The notes beneath the pieces are model-generated. The model had not been told where the DNA came from, made no database searches, and worked only from the letters and a program-made list of their open reading frames with translations. Positions 32,775-41,580 of a DNA stretch of 64,000 bases are shown piece by piece; within the stretch, counting starts at the first letter, position 1; each line of letters starts with the position of its first letter. The position numbers were made by a program, and so were the translations under genes. Source of the DNA: Paenibacillus tarimensis (lineage in GTDB: Bacteria; Bacillota; Bacilli; Paenibacillales; Paenibacillaceae); assembly GCF_021532315.1 (NCBI RefSeq), contig NZ_JAKGAO010000011.1, forward strand, positions 186,001 to 250,000, written 5' to 3'.

Positions 32775-34301
32775 CTAGAAGGTTGTAAAGCCCAACAGCT
32801 TTTGTACCCCGTACAGGAGCTGCTTGCCAATTGGCAGCTTCTCCTCATACGCCTCGTAAGGGACTGTATAGACTCCCCCTTCGTTGAGCCATAGACGTTC
32901 AAAATACTGTACAGCCTGCACGGCAATCTTGGACTCTCTGGCCGCAGTAATCATCAGGTTGGCCTCCAGATTGAAATCATCCAGATTACGTCTTGTATAG
33001 TTTGCCGAACCGCCGATCATGACCACACCCGTCTTTCCCTGAACCACCATTAGCTTGGTATGGTACTGCTCCTCTCCGGTCTTATACCAGCGGATTTGGA
33101 CAGCTCCTCCCGTACGCTTAATAAGCTCTGCAGCTACAGGAATATTCGGCAGCCCGATCTTCCCGTGACCGAAGGCCACACGGTTGGGGTCCAGGATCAG
33201 CCGGACATCCACCTTGCGGGCAGAGGCTTCTGCCAGAGCATTCACTATATCTCTGTCCGCCAGATAAAACATCCCGATCCAAATCCGTTCACCGGGTTTC
33301 GCCTGTTCAATTGTCCGCACCACCTGCTGCGCTATCTTGCCCTCTGTCAGCCATCTCAGTTCCGCCAAATCCGGACTGTTATAATCCAGATTTGCGGTAG
33401 TAATGCTCACCTCACCCCCTGCGAGTCCTGCCCCGTAGAGGTCAAGTTCAATATCCGGGCCGCCTGACATCGCAATTACAGCCTTCTCTGCTTCCCACAC
33501 ATCCTTCAGAATCGGACCGCCAAAGCGGAAAGCGATATTGCTGTTCATGGCACTCGCATCATGCATGTTTGCAGAGGTTACAATAGCCGTATGCTCGGTC
33601 ATCAGGAGCTTGCGGTGATTCGCCTTCACGTTAAGCAGCTTCATGTATGAACGGGCCGTCACCTCGGGCGCCCCGCTTCCAAAAGGATTCGGGAGCCACC
33701 CCTCCCCCCCTTGGCCGAACCACTGGGCGAACATACGCCAGGCGCCGGAATACAGCGGATTGGAATCACGAAGTTTGTCTAGATTCGTATAGACTACCTC
33801 TGCGCCGGCGTCAGCAAGACTCTCCATCTCAGGGGAGGCATGAGAGCCGTATGTGGTGTTGACTTCATCTGTGATGATGATGATCTTCAAGTCAGGATGA
33901 AGCGCTTTCTGAAGTGTGATGGCATCAATGATCATATCACTGAGAGGGGGATGTTGCTTGCCGGTATCGGCAAAACCGTTAAACAAGAACATATCAATGA
34001 CGATCCATTGCTCCGCCTGCCGGATGGCATCCAGCCAAGCTTGATAGATCTCGTCCTGGTATACACGTTGGCCATTTTGCTCATACGACAGGTTGACGAG
34101 CATCTCCACGTCACTAGTCCGGTAAATTTCACTCTCGTATGACAAGCCGTCGGGAAGAGGTTTATAGGCATGAACCATAATTGTTGTAAGGTAGGCAATA
34201 AGCAGAACGGCTCCCAGCAGCCATTTCCATGACAGACGCCGTAACATCCGCACATTACCATGCAAGTGCCGATCCAGGCGGCTCATATCATCAAGTTTCA
34301 T
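32775..34301 (-). CDS. Phospholipase-D-like protein with altered HKD motifs
   Basis: The 508-residue protein has an N-terminal membrane anchor at about 25-45 and two PLD-type domains. In the first motif His229-x-Lys231 is kept but the Asp is Glu236 (NHRKLLMTEH); in the second His414-x-Lys416 is followed by Gln421 (YHTKLMVVQG). GSANYTRRN after the second motif is typical of the family. Cardiolipin synthases and phospholipases use His as nucleophile, so activity may remain, but the loss of both Asp residues is unusual. It could act on phospholipids outside the membrane or bind them. The ATG has a GGAGGGAT-type site. Confidence 0.82.
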   Translation of the reverse strand: MKLDDMSRLDRHLHGNVRMLRRLSWKWLLGAVLLIAYLTTIMVHAYKPLPDGLSYESEIYRTSDVEMLVNLSYEQNGQRVYQDEIYQAWLDAIRQAEQWIVIDMFLFNGFADTGKQHPPLSDMIIDAITLQKALHPDLKIIIITDEVNTTYGSHASPEMESLADAGAEVVYTNLDKLRDSNPLYSGAWRMFAQWFGQGGEGWLPNPFGSGAPEVTARSYMKLLNVKANHRKLLMTEHTAIVTSANMHDASAMNSNIAFRFGGPILKDVWEAEKAVIAMSGGPDIELDLYGAGLAGGEVSITTANLDYNSPDLAELRWLTEGKIAQQVVRTIEQAKPGERIWIGMFYLADRDIVNALAEASARKVDVRLILDPNRVAFGHGKIGLPNIPVAAELIKRTGGAVQIRWYKTGEEQYHTKLMVVQGKTGVVMIGGSANYTRRNLDDFNLEANLMITAARESKIAVQAVQYFERLWLNEGGVYTVPYEAYEEKLPIGKQLLYGVQKLLGFTTF

Positions 34302-34542
34302 TAGATCCCTCCTCCAGTTACAGCGTGTGCAGAATCCTTTTACCCGCTGCTAAGCTGTCCTGAACCAAGAGCTTAGAATGTCCGTTAGGCCTTTACAGCC
34401 GGTATCGGCGAGTATGAGCGATCGTATGAAATATCGTCTGCCTGCGCATTATAACAGCATGCGTGACCGGATTCCCGGACGCCGCTTAACGCCATATCCG
34501 AATACTCAGCCCGTAAAGAACCTGGAAATGGGGTAACCGGCT

Positions 34543-35790
34543 TTGAAACCAGAACAGAGAGGTGCGCTGATTGCGCTTAGTTCTATCCCGCTGATCATGA
34601 CGCTTGGCAATTCGATGCTGATCCCTGTTCTGCCGGAAATCCGCAGGCAGCTGCAGATCAGCGCATTTCAGACAAGCCTGATTATCACAGTATTTTCTGT
34701 CATGGCAATTGTTCTTATTCCGCCGGCAGGGTACTTGTCTGACCGTTACGGCCGCAAGACAATCATTGTGCCAAGCCTGATTCTAGTAGGAATCGGGGGA
34801 GGGATATGTGCTACGGCAGCCATTTTTCTGGACCATGCCTATCCCTACATGATTGTTGGCCGAATTCTGCAGGGCATGGGAGCAGCTGGCGCTGCGCCGA
34901 TTGTAATGCCGCTGGTCGGTGACATGTTTAAGAAAGAAGAACAGGTCAGCGCCGGGCTTGGTTTGATTGAAACCTCGAATACCTTCGGTAAAGTGCTAAG
35001 TCCCGTTCTTGGGTCGTTTCTTGCGAGCTTCGCATGGTTCTACCCTTTTCTTGGCATACCAATTCTTTCGGCGATATCCGTTCTGCTCGTGTTATTTCTT
35101 GTGAAATCACCCCGCCGCGGCGATCCGCCTCTCCCGCTGGGTGAATTCCTTCACACGCTTAAGAAGGTATTCCGGCGTGAAGGCAGATGGCTGTATGCTG
35201 TATTTATTATTGGGGGCACCGGAATGTTCGTGTTATTCGCATTCCTTGTCTACCTGTCCGATGCGCTTGAGAAGGACTTGCATCTGAAAGGCGTTGCCAA
35301 GGGGGCTGTGCTCGCCATACCACTTGCTATTTTATGTTCAGCTTCTTATATAACCGGCAAGATCATTGGGGAAAACAAAAAGCGGATGAAGCTCTTAATT
35401 ACCTCCGGCTTCTTCCTGTGCGCTGCTGCTGCAACCGCCTGTGTATTTACACAGTCAATTGTTGTCCAAATGATCTTCCTCAGCGCAGCCGGACTGGGGA
35501 TCGGTGTGGCTCTGCCATGTCTGGATGCTCTCATTACTGAGGGGATAGAGAAGGAAAAACGCGGAACGGTCACATCATTTTACAGCAGTATGCGATTTAC
35601 CGGGGTTGCAATCGGTCCGCCTGTTGCATCACTGCTTGCCACAGGCTCCCTTAACGACTTATTCTGGACCCTGACCGCAACAAGCCTGATATCAGCTATA
35701 CTAGCGTGGGCATTAATCCGTCCCGGAGAGAAAAAGAAATCGGTGGAGCCTGCGCGAATGCGCAAACTGATAAGACCGCCCTCACATTGA
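34543..35790 (+). CDS. MFS drug-type efflux transporter
   Basis: The 415-residue protein has 12 predicted helices. The cytoplasmic loop motif between helices 2 and 3 reads GYLSDRYGRKTIIV, which is the MFS signature. Helix 4 has the GRILQGMGAAGAAPIVMPLV pattern of 12-helix drug:proton antiporters. Start is TTG at 34,543, the only in-frame start near the N-terminal helix. The substrate is unknown; bacterial multidrug or metabolite export is the usual role. It is monocistronic and ends in a terminator that overlaps its stop codon. Confidence 0.87.
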   Translation: MKPEQRGALIALSSIPLIMTLGNSMLIPVLPEIRRQLQISAFQTSLIITVFSVMAIVLIPPAGYLSDRYGRKTIIVPSLILVGIGGGICATAAIFLDHAYPYMIVGRILQGMGAAGAAPIVMPLVGDMFKKEEQVSAGLGLIETSNTFGKVLSPVLGSFLASFAWFYPFLGIPILSAISVLLVLFLVKSPRRGDPPLPLGEFLHTLKKVFRREGRWLYAVFIIGGTGMFVLFAFLVYLSDALEKDLHLKGVAKGAVLAIPLAILCSASYITGKIIGENKKRMKLLITSGFFLCAAAATACVFTQSIVVQMIFLSAAGLGIGVALPCLDALITEGIEKEKRGTVTSFYSSMRFTGVAIGPPVASLLATGSLNDLFWTLTATSLISAILAWALIRPGEKKKSVEPARMRKLIRPPSH

Positions 35791-35800
35791 GGACGGTCTT
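35772..35800 (+). terminator. Terminator overlapping the MFS stop codon
   Basis: AAGACCG (35,772-35,778) pairs with CGGTCTT (35,794-35,800), and CCTC with GAGG inside. The stop codon lies in the loop and inner stem, and TGTTTCTCTT follows. Confidence 0.75.
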
Positions 35801-35889
35801 GTTTCTCTTGGAGCTTCATCTGGCCTCGTAATACAGAAGACCGCCCCAGTCTCCCGGGCTGTACCTTTCTTCATGTTAACGGGATCAGC

Positions 35890-36819
35890 TTACCGTCCGA
35901 AGCGGCTGCCGGCCCCAATGTCCTCCCGAAGACTCTTGTGCATCCATATGGCCGCCTGAACGCCGTCGCCCATAGCGATCGCCACCTGCTCCGAATGAAC
36001 GGCTATATCCCCAGCCGCCCATACATGCTGAACATTGGTCATCTTGGTTCTCGCATCCGTAATAATATGCTTGCTCGCTGACAGCTTAACGCCCAGCTGG
36101 GACGCGAGTTCGGAGCGGACCTCGTTGCCGCCGAATGCGACAAAAGCATGATTACCCGCTATAACCGACCCATCCCGTAAGAGAGCGCCCTTCAGATGAT
36201 CTCCTTCGGTTACCAGCTGGCGGATCGGTTTTTCGATATACCGGATACCAAGCTGGAGCAGCCTGTCCAGCTGTTCCTCCGGCACCTGCTGCTGCTCATG
36301 GTTAATGTATACGATATCGTCAGTCCAGTGGGTCAGCTCCAGCGCCATGGACGCTCCAGCTCTTCCTGATCCCAGGACAAGTACCCTGCTGTCCCGGATC
36401 TCATAACCATCGCAGTCTGGGCAAATATAAATGCTAATGCCAAGGCACGGGTACAGCTCCGGGAAGTCGGGGAGCCTGTCCTTAACACCTGTAGCAAATA
36501 GCAGCCGCCTCGCATGCACGGTCTCCACGCCTTCGATATTCAATAGGAAGCCGCCCTGCTCCTTGGAAGCTCCCGTCACTTTCGCACTAATAAACGATAC
36601 ACCCAGCTGTTCAGCATGCCGGCGCCCGTTCAACAGCAGCTCCGACCCGCTTACGCCATCCGGAAAACCAAGCAGGTTGTGGTAATTCCTGCATTTGCGG
36701 GAGCGTCCATCCCCTGCGTCAATCACCACAACGGAGTGCTGGTACCGGCCGAGCTGTATAGCAGCCTGCATGCCTGCGATCCCGCCTCCGATTACTGCGC
36801 AATCAACCTGCATCGTCAC
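35890..36819 (-). CDS. Thioredoxin-reductase-like FAD oxidoreductase
   Basis: The 309-residue protein has the FAD-binding GGGIAGMQAAIQLGRYQHS at the start, a CPDC active-site motif in YICPDCDGYEIRDSRVLVLG, NAD(P)-binding GSGRAGASMALEL, and the C-terminal AAGDIAVHSEQVAIAMGDGV. It has the size and order of low-molecular-weight thioredoxin reductase, but CPDC and the lack of the usual HRR NADPH phosphate clamp put it in the wider class of NAD(P)/FAD disulfide oxidoreductases. The partner is not known. It stands alone on the minus strand. Confidence 0.85.
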   Translation of the reverse strand: MTMQVDCAVIGGGIAGMQAAIQLGRYQHSVVVIDAGDGRSRKCRNYHNLLGFPDGVSGSELLLNGRRHAEQLGVSFISAKVTGASKEQGGFLLNIEGVETVHARRLLFATGVKDRLPDFPELYPCLGISIYICPDCDGYEIRDSRVLVLGSGRAGASMALELTHWTDDIVYINHEQQQVPEEQLDRLLQLGIRYIEKPIRQLVTEGDHLKGALLRDGSVIAGNHAFVAFGGNEVRSELASQLGVKLSASKHIITDARTKMTNVQHVWAAGDIAVHSEQVAIAMGDGVQAAIWMHKSLREDIGAGSRFGR

Positions 36820-36910
36820 CCTCCTCCCTGCCCTGCTGCGGGCAGAACACTCAGTTACATTATACCGCCGAAGGATGAGAACTAAACTTCACAGGCTGCC
36901 CGGGCCCGGT

Positions 36911-38473
36911 TTATGCACGCTGGGCGTGCAGAAGTTCGCGGACCGTCTGATCGATTAAACCATCATATACGGATGCGTTGTAATGCAGCGGAAACGGATG
37001 GCGGACAAACAAGCAGCGTCTTTCTCTGCGTGTCCTCTTCAGCTTGCGCCAGCGCTCCTCTAACTGCCGCTGCTCCTCATCGGCCATATTCTTGTCGATA
37101 AGAAACAGGATATTCTCACAGGACAGCTTGGCGACCTCATGAAGAGAATGCGTATCAAGCATTACCAGATCGCGGATGGAAGGCGGCGGGACGATGCCAA
37201 GATCATCGTAGAACAAGCTCTTCATCTTCGTCATCTGCAGGCCGTATACCCGGTAGCCGCCCTGACAAACATGGACGATCAGGTAAGGCTCCTCCCTTAA
37301 GCCTTGTCTGACATGCAGCCGGGCATTCTCAACCTTCTGGTCATAGTAGGAAAGCCAGCGCTCCGCCGGGCCCGTCAGGCCAAGCAGGCTGCCAAAGCGC
37401 AGCAAGCGTTCTTTCCACGGAACACCCTTCCATCTGACCACTTCTGTCCGGCTGATAGCAACAAAAGCATCAAGCAGCGGCTGCTCCATCGGTGCCGCCA
37501 GGATCAAGTCAGGCCGCGCCCGGCTCACCTCAAGCAGGGCCTGCTCCGGCTGATCGATCCAGCCTCTGGGCAGTGTCAGAACGGGTGTTAGCCCCAGGGC
37601 TGCAAGGTCTCCGTCAAATACCTCCACCAGACAGACAATACGGATATTAGCCTTCGCTGCATATTCCGTCGGTGTCATGCCCATATGCTTCTTGAAGTGG
37701 CGGCTAAAATAAAACTCGTCCGAATAGCCCGCAGCGTGAGCTACATGCGTCACAGAATGGCCCTGCTCTGCCAGCATCCGCAGTGACTCGCCCATGCGGA
37801 GCTTCGTAATATACTTATGCGGGCTAAGACCGGTGTACTGCCGGAAGGCCCTGTAGAAGCGGCTGACACTGACTCCCGAATCCCGCGCCAGCTCCTCCAT
37901 ATCCATCTGCTCGTTATAATGCTCAATCATAAACCGGACCGTATATTCCACATAGAGGGACAGGTTATTAACCGGTTCGGTAACCTTCGGCTTACTGGCA
38001 GCCTGCAGCCATCCGGCGCACATTGCGTACAGGTGCGACTGAAGCCAAAAATAAAATCCAGGCTCATGAGAGCCCGGGTCACTGAGAAAATCCTCCATCC
38101 ATGTCCGAATCTGCGGAATCCGGACCGGCATAAGATCAAGTCTCTGAAGAAACGGTGACCAGTTATCTCCCCTGGCTTCTGAGTCTTGTCTTTCCCGGCA
38201 AATGAAATAGACAGCGATCCACTGTACAGCCCTGCCATCAGGAACGGTTAAGGTGTATGCTGTTCCTGGCGGCACGAGCAGCAGCTCTCCTTCAAGGATA
38301 TACCCGAGACGCTGGTCCTCTCCTTGCTTAAGGCTCACCTTCAGCTTCCCATCAACCGGAAACAGGAAGGCATGCTCCCGTCCCACTGTATTACTGGTGC
38401 TCTCACTACCTTCCAGCCTAAACAACTCTGATCCGGCATATTCTATAGTAAGACTCGTCTCCAATGGCCTCAT
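36911..38473 (-). CDS. Btr-like AraC regulator with substrate-binding domain
   Basis: The 520-residue protein has an N-terminal cupin-like sensor (about 1-150), an AraC helix-turn-helix pair (170-270, with GVSVSRFYRAFRQYTGLSPH and GYSDEFYFSRHFKKHMGMTP), and a C-terminal domain of about 240 residues like periplasmic iron-siderophore binding proteins (TPVLTLPRGW, RPDLILAAP). This is the layout of Btr, the bacillibactin-responsive activator of B. subtilis, which binds the siderophore inside the cell. No siderophore transporter is next to it; the divergent neighbour is an ABC exporter. A role in iron or another small-molecule response is likely but unproven. Confidence 0.87.
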   Translation of the reverse strand: MRPLETSLTIEYAGSELFRLEGSESTSNTVGREHAFLFPVDGKLKVSLKQGEDQRLGYILEGELLLVPPGTAYTLTVPDGRAVQWIAVYFICRERQDSEARGDNWSPFLQRLDLMPVRIPQIRTWMEDFLSDPGSHEPGFYFWLQSHLYAMCAGWLQAASKPKVTEPVNNLSLYVEYTVRFMIEHYNEQMDMEELARDSGVSVSRFYRAFRQYTGLSPHKYITKLRMGESLRMLAEQGHSVTHVAHAAGYSDEFYFSRHFKKHMGMTPTEYAAKANIRIVCLVEVFDGDLAALGLTPVLTLPRGWIDQPEQALLEVSRARPDLILAAPMEQPLLDAFVAISRTEVVRWKGVPWKERLLRFGSLLGLTGPAERWLSYYDQKVENARLHVRQGLREEPYLIVHVCQGGYRVYGLQMTKMKSLFYDDLGIVPPPSIRDLVMLDTHSLHEVAKLSCENILFLIDKNMADEEQRQLEERWRKLKRTRRERRCLFVRHPFPLHYNASVYDGLIDQTVRELLHAQRA

Positions 38474-38620
38474 CTGCTCACATCCTTGCTGACTTTGAAA
38501 CGTTATCTGTACGGTTATACCGCGTGTCTATCGCCTCCTCTATACTATTGGACAACGGCTTCTTACGTCAATGAGAGGGAGATAGGAGGCCAGCTGCGCT
38601 TCTTATCACCACCCGCTGCA

Positions 38621-38670
38621 TTGACCGCTGTTTATTATAGTGGTTATAATCTAGATACGATATATCGTAT
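38621..38670 (+). promoter_or_regulatory. ABC exporter promoter with 16-bp palindromic operator
   Basis: TTGACC (38,621-38,626) and a perfect TATAAT (38,645-38,650) are 18 bp apart. A 16-bp perfect palindrome ATACGATATATCGTAT (38,655-38,670) covers the expected transcription start and lies 23 nt before the ATG. This is a classic place for a repressor. The regulator is not identified; AraC proteins usually bind direct repeats, so the divergent AraC gene is not an obvious match. Confidence 0.75.
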
Positions 38671-38692
38671 TCTAATTATGGAGGGCACAAGC

Positions 38693-40513
38693 ATGAATCC
38701 TAGCGGCATCCCTTCAGGCAGACACGCTCCTGTCCCGAAATTCAATCCGCGTTCAATCGGCAGTATGCTGCTAAGGCTGTTCAGCCTCACACGCTCCAAC
38801 TGGAGGCTTCTGATCGCCGCTGTGGTCAGCATGACAGCCGTCTCCCTGCTGGAGTTCGTCATTCCGCAGCTTACCCGCCATGTGATCGATCATATTATCC
38901 CCGATGACAACTATGCAGCACTGCCATGGGTCGCCGGCGGCATCCTGGGCGCAGCCCTGCTGCTTGGCCTGTTTGGCTATATCGGCAGCACTGCCATGGC
39001 ATCAGTTGGGCAGAAGGCCATCTATGAGCTGCGCAATATGCTCTACCGCCATCTGCAGACTTTGGATATGAGCTTCTATGACCGCAACCGGACCGGAGAT
39101 CTAATGTCACGGGTGACAAGCGATGTCAATATGCTGCAGCAGCTGGTTTCCTCCAGTATGATTCAGCTCTTCACGGATGTATTTACCTTTACAGCGGTAG
39201 CGATCTATATGCTCTGGATCGACTGGCAGCTCACCCTCATGCTGCTTGCGACCTTTCCGGTTATGATTTACACGACACGGCGCTTCAGCACACGTATCCG
39301 GTCTTCATTTCGTACCGTGCAGCAATCGGTAGCCGATGTAAGCGATCATCTGCAGGACACGCTCTCCGGCATTCGGCTGATCAAGTCCTTCTCGACCGAG
39401 GATTACGAATCTGAACGCTTCGCCGACCGGAGCCGCGTCAATATGGAGGCCAACCTCAAGACAGTCCGGCTGCGGGCTATCTATGAGCCGACAATAGACT
39501 TCATTAATTATGCGGGGCTTGCTATCGTACTGGTGCTGGGTGCATGGCAGGTGATGAGCGGCCGCCTTACGGTCGGATCGGTTGTCGCCTTTATGGCTTA
39601 TCTGCGCCTGCTTCAGAATCCGGTTCGTCATTTCAGCCGTATTCTAAACACCGTTCAGCAGTCCGCAGCCGCTTATGAGCGGGTAGTCGATATTCTGGAA
39701 ACAAAACCCGAGGTCGCTGACCGTAAAGGAGCCTCTCCCCTCCCGCCTATACAGGGACAAGTCGTGTACCGGAATGTCGACTTCGGCTATTCGGGGCAGC
39801 CCGACGTACTCCGCGAGCTGAACCTGGAGATGGCCCCTGGCCAGGTCACCGCTCTTGTCGGCTCCTCAGGCTCGGGCAAGACGACGATAGCCCATCTGCT
39901 CACAAGGTTCTATGATGTACGGAACGGGTCAGTCAGCATTGACGGCTTCGATGTGAGGGATGTAACCATACAATCACTGCGGCAGCAGATCGGTCTGGTC
40001 TCGCAGGATATTATGCTCTTCAATGGTACGATCCGGGACAATATCCGCTATGGACGGCAGGACGCCTCCGAGGAGGAGATCATCGCCGCATCAGCAGCCG
40101 CTAATGCCCACGGCTTCATTACCGCCTTTCCAGGCGGATATGACGCCGAAATCGGTGAACGGGGTGTCAAGCTCTCAGGCGGACAGAAGCAGCGGATTTC
40201 CATCGCCAGGGCCCTGCTGAAGAATCCGCGTTTGATTATTCTGGATGAAGCAACCGCGGCACTTGATACTGAGTCCGAGACTCTGATTCAGGAGGCGCTG
40301 AACCGGCTGCTGCGCGGACGCACCTGCCTTGTTATCGCGCACCGGCTGTCCACCATCCGCCATGCCGATCAGATCATAGTGCTGGAGAAAGGCCGCATAC
40401 TGGAGCGGGGGACTCACGATGAGCTGCTGCGGGCAGGCGGCCGTTACGCCCGGCTCTATGAGCTGCAATTTCCCCAGCACAACCCAATCGAACAGGAAGC
40501 GGGCAAGGGGTAA
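38693..40513 (+). CDS. ABC exporter half-transporter (multidrug/lipid type)
   Basis: The 606-residue protein has six membrane helices and an ABC domain. The ATPase motifs are all intact: Walker A VGSSGSGKTT, signature LSGGQKQR, Walker B with catalytic Glu in LIILDEATAALD, and H-loop IAHRLST, so a working homodimer is expected. I chose the ATG at 38,693 because GGAGG lies 8 nt before it; longer frames would extend into the promoter. The promoter carries a palindromic operator, so expression is probably induced. The substrate may be a drug, peptide or lipid; none can be picked from sequence. Confidence 0.88.
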   Translation: MNPSGIPSGRHAPVPKFNPRSIGSMLLRLFSLTRSNWRLLIAAVVSMTAVSLLEFVIPQLTRHVIDHIIPDDNYAALPWVAGGILGAALLLGLFGYIGSTAMASVGQKAIYELRNMLYRHLQTLDMSFYDRNRTGDLMSRVTSDVNMLQQLVSSSMIQLFTDVFTFTAVAIYMLWIDWQLTLMLLATFPVMIYTTRRFSTRIRSSFRTVQQSVADVSDHLQDTLSGIRLIKSFSTEDYESERFADRSRVNMEANLKTVRLRAIYEPTIDFINYAGLAIVLVLGAWQVMSGRLTVGSVVAFMAYLRLLQNPVRHFSRILNTVQQSAAAYERVVDILETKPEVADRKGASPLPPIQGQVVYRNVDFGYSGQPDVLRELNLEMAPGQVTALVGSSGSGKTTIAHLLTRFYDVRNGSVSIDGFDVRDVTIQSLRQQIGLVSQDIMLFNGTIRDNIRYGRQDASEEEIIAASAAANAHGFITAFPGGYDAEIGERGVKLSGGQKQRISIARALLKNPRLIILDEATAALDTESETLIQEALNRLLRGRTCLVIAHRLSTIRHADQIIVLEKGRILERGTHDELLRAGGRYARLYELQFPQHNPIEQEAGKG

Positions 40514-40531
40514 AATAACCGAATCAATACA

Positions 40532-40583
40532 CGCAAAAAACCGCCGGGAAGCTGGGACTCCAGCCGCTCGGCGGTTCTTTGCG
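40532..40583. terminator. Convergent terminator after the ABC exporter
   Basis: AACCGCCG (40,539-40,546) pairs with CGGCGGTT (40,569-40,576), with inner CTGG/CCAG and outer CGCAAA/TTTGCG. It lies between the ABC exporter and the queuosine transporter genes. Confidence 0.8.
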
Positions 40584-40603
40584 TAGTAAAACGGGTAAAA
40601 AAA

Positions 40604-41284
40604 TCATTCATCGGAAACCTTCAGTCCCTTGGCGATATACAGTACCGGGGTTGAAGAGACCGACACGATAAACTTGAAAATGTACGTAGTCAGGAAGATC
40701 TGCAGCCACAGTTTAAATTCATACGCTCCAGCGAACGCAATCGAACAGAACACCAGCGTGTCGATCAGCTGGCTGATGCCGGTGCTGCCGTTGGTCCGAA
40801 TCCACAGCTGCCCATCCGATGGAAACAGCCGCTTAAGCCAGTTGTACAGCCTGACGTCAAGGAACTGGCTGACCAGATAAGCACACAAGCTGCCAATAGC
40901 GATCTGTGGAAGCAAACCGAATATGACCTTCAGGTTTTCCTGAGCAAAATCGTCGGGATGCGGATCGAACGCAAGCACCATCTGCATGATAACCGTTGAA
41001 GCCAGCAGCGTGAAGAATCCGAACCAGACCGCCTTCCTGGCTTGCTTTGGCCCATGCTTCTCATTAAGCAGGTCAGTCGCCAGATAGATACTGGCATAGA
41101 TCGTGTTGCCGAGCGTCATCATCAAGCCGCCGATCTCAACTGTCTTTACGACCTGGATATTAGCCAGAACCGTGGCAAATCCGATCCAGGCAAAAAGTCC
41201 CGTCCGCCCAAACAGCCTGTAGCAGGCCAGGAACAGCAGGAAGTTGGCGGCTATGAACAGCACGCCCCATAACTCATTAGACAT
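40604..41284 (-). CDS. yhhQ: YhhQ-type queuosine precursor transporter
   Basis: The 226-residue protein has six or seven membrane helices. The signature of the YhhQ/COG1738 family is clear: TLGNTIYASIYLATDLLNEK, and the later SQFLDVRLYNWLKR and GISQLIDTLVFCSIAF. These proteins take up preQ0, preQ1 or queuine for making queuosine in tRNA. A preQ1-I riboswitch covers its ribosome binding site, which agrees with this job. The ATG at 41,284 has AAGGAG 8 nt upstream. Confidence 0.93.
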   Translation of the reverse strand: MSNELWGVLFIAANFLLFLACYRLFGRTGLFAWIGFATVLANIQVVKTVEIGGLMMTLGNTIYASIYLATDLLNEKHGPKQARKAVWFGFFTLLASTVIMQMVLAFDPHPDDFAQENLKVIFGLLPQIAIGSLCAYLVSQFLDVRLYNWLKRLFPSDGQLWIRTNGSTGISQLIDTLVFCSIAFAGAYEFKLWLQIFLTTYIFKFIVSVSSTPVLYIAKGLKVSDE

Positions 41285-41292
41285 ACGTATGA

Positions 41293-41331
41293 CTCCTTAG
41301 TTTTGATAACGCGGGATGGTTACGAACCGCG
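41293..41331 (-). promoter_or_regulatory. preQ1-I riboswitch
   Basis: On the minus strand CGCGG (41,331-41,327) pairs with CCGCG (41,314-41,310). The loop is TTCGTAACCAT with a trailing C, and the stem is followed by TTATCAAAACTAAGGAG. This lines up almost base for base with the B. subtilis queC preQ1-I element (stem, UUC loop, A-rich tail ending AACUAAGG). The tail includes the Shine-Dalgarno sequence of the transporter, 8 nt before its ATG, so the pseudoknot formed with preQ1 would block translation. Confidence 0.92.
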
Positions 41332-41425
41332 GCCGGCCGGCGGTTGTTCGCGGCAAGCTCCCCACAGTATACCATTCGGATCCGGAGCACGCCATCCATA
41401 TTTCCAGCACAGAGTTTTCCTTCCT

Positions 41426-41454
41426 TTGACATTCTTCCGCCGCGGGAGCATAAT
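41426..41454 (+). promoter_or_regulatory. Sigma-A promoter of the LTA-synthase-like gene
   Basis: A perfect TTGACA (41,426-41,431) and CATAAT (41,449-41,454) are 17 bp apart. The gene starts about 120 nt downstream. Confidence 0.75.
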
Positions 41455-41580
41455 AGATTTTGTTCCTAGAATCTTTACATCATATTCATATATACAGCCG
41501 TTCATCAATTACGGGATTAAGGCAGGCGCGGCATCGCCGTATCCGGCCTGTTTCCTCTGGTAAAGGAAGGTGCATGCAAC

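Noticed and set aside
36911-40513. The AraC-Btr protein as regulator of the divergent ABC exporter through the 16-bp palindrome
   Set aside because: AraC proteins normally bind asymmetric direct repeats; a perfect palindrome over +1 suggests a dimeric repressor of another family. Adjacency alone is not enough.
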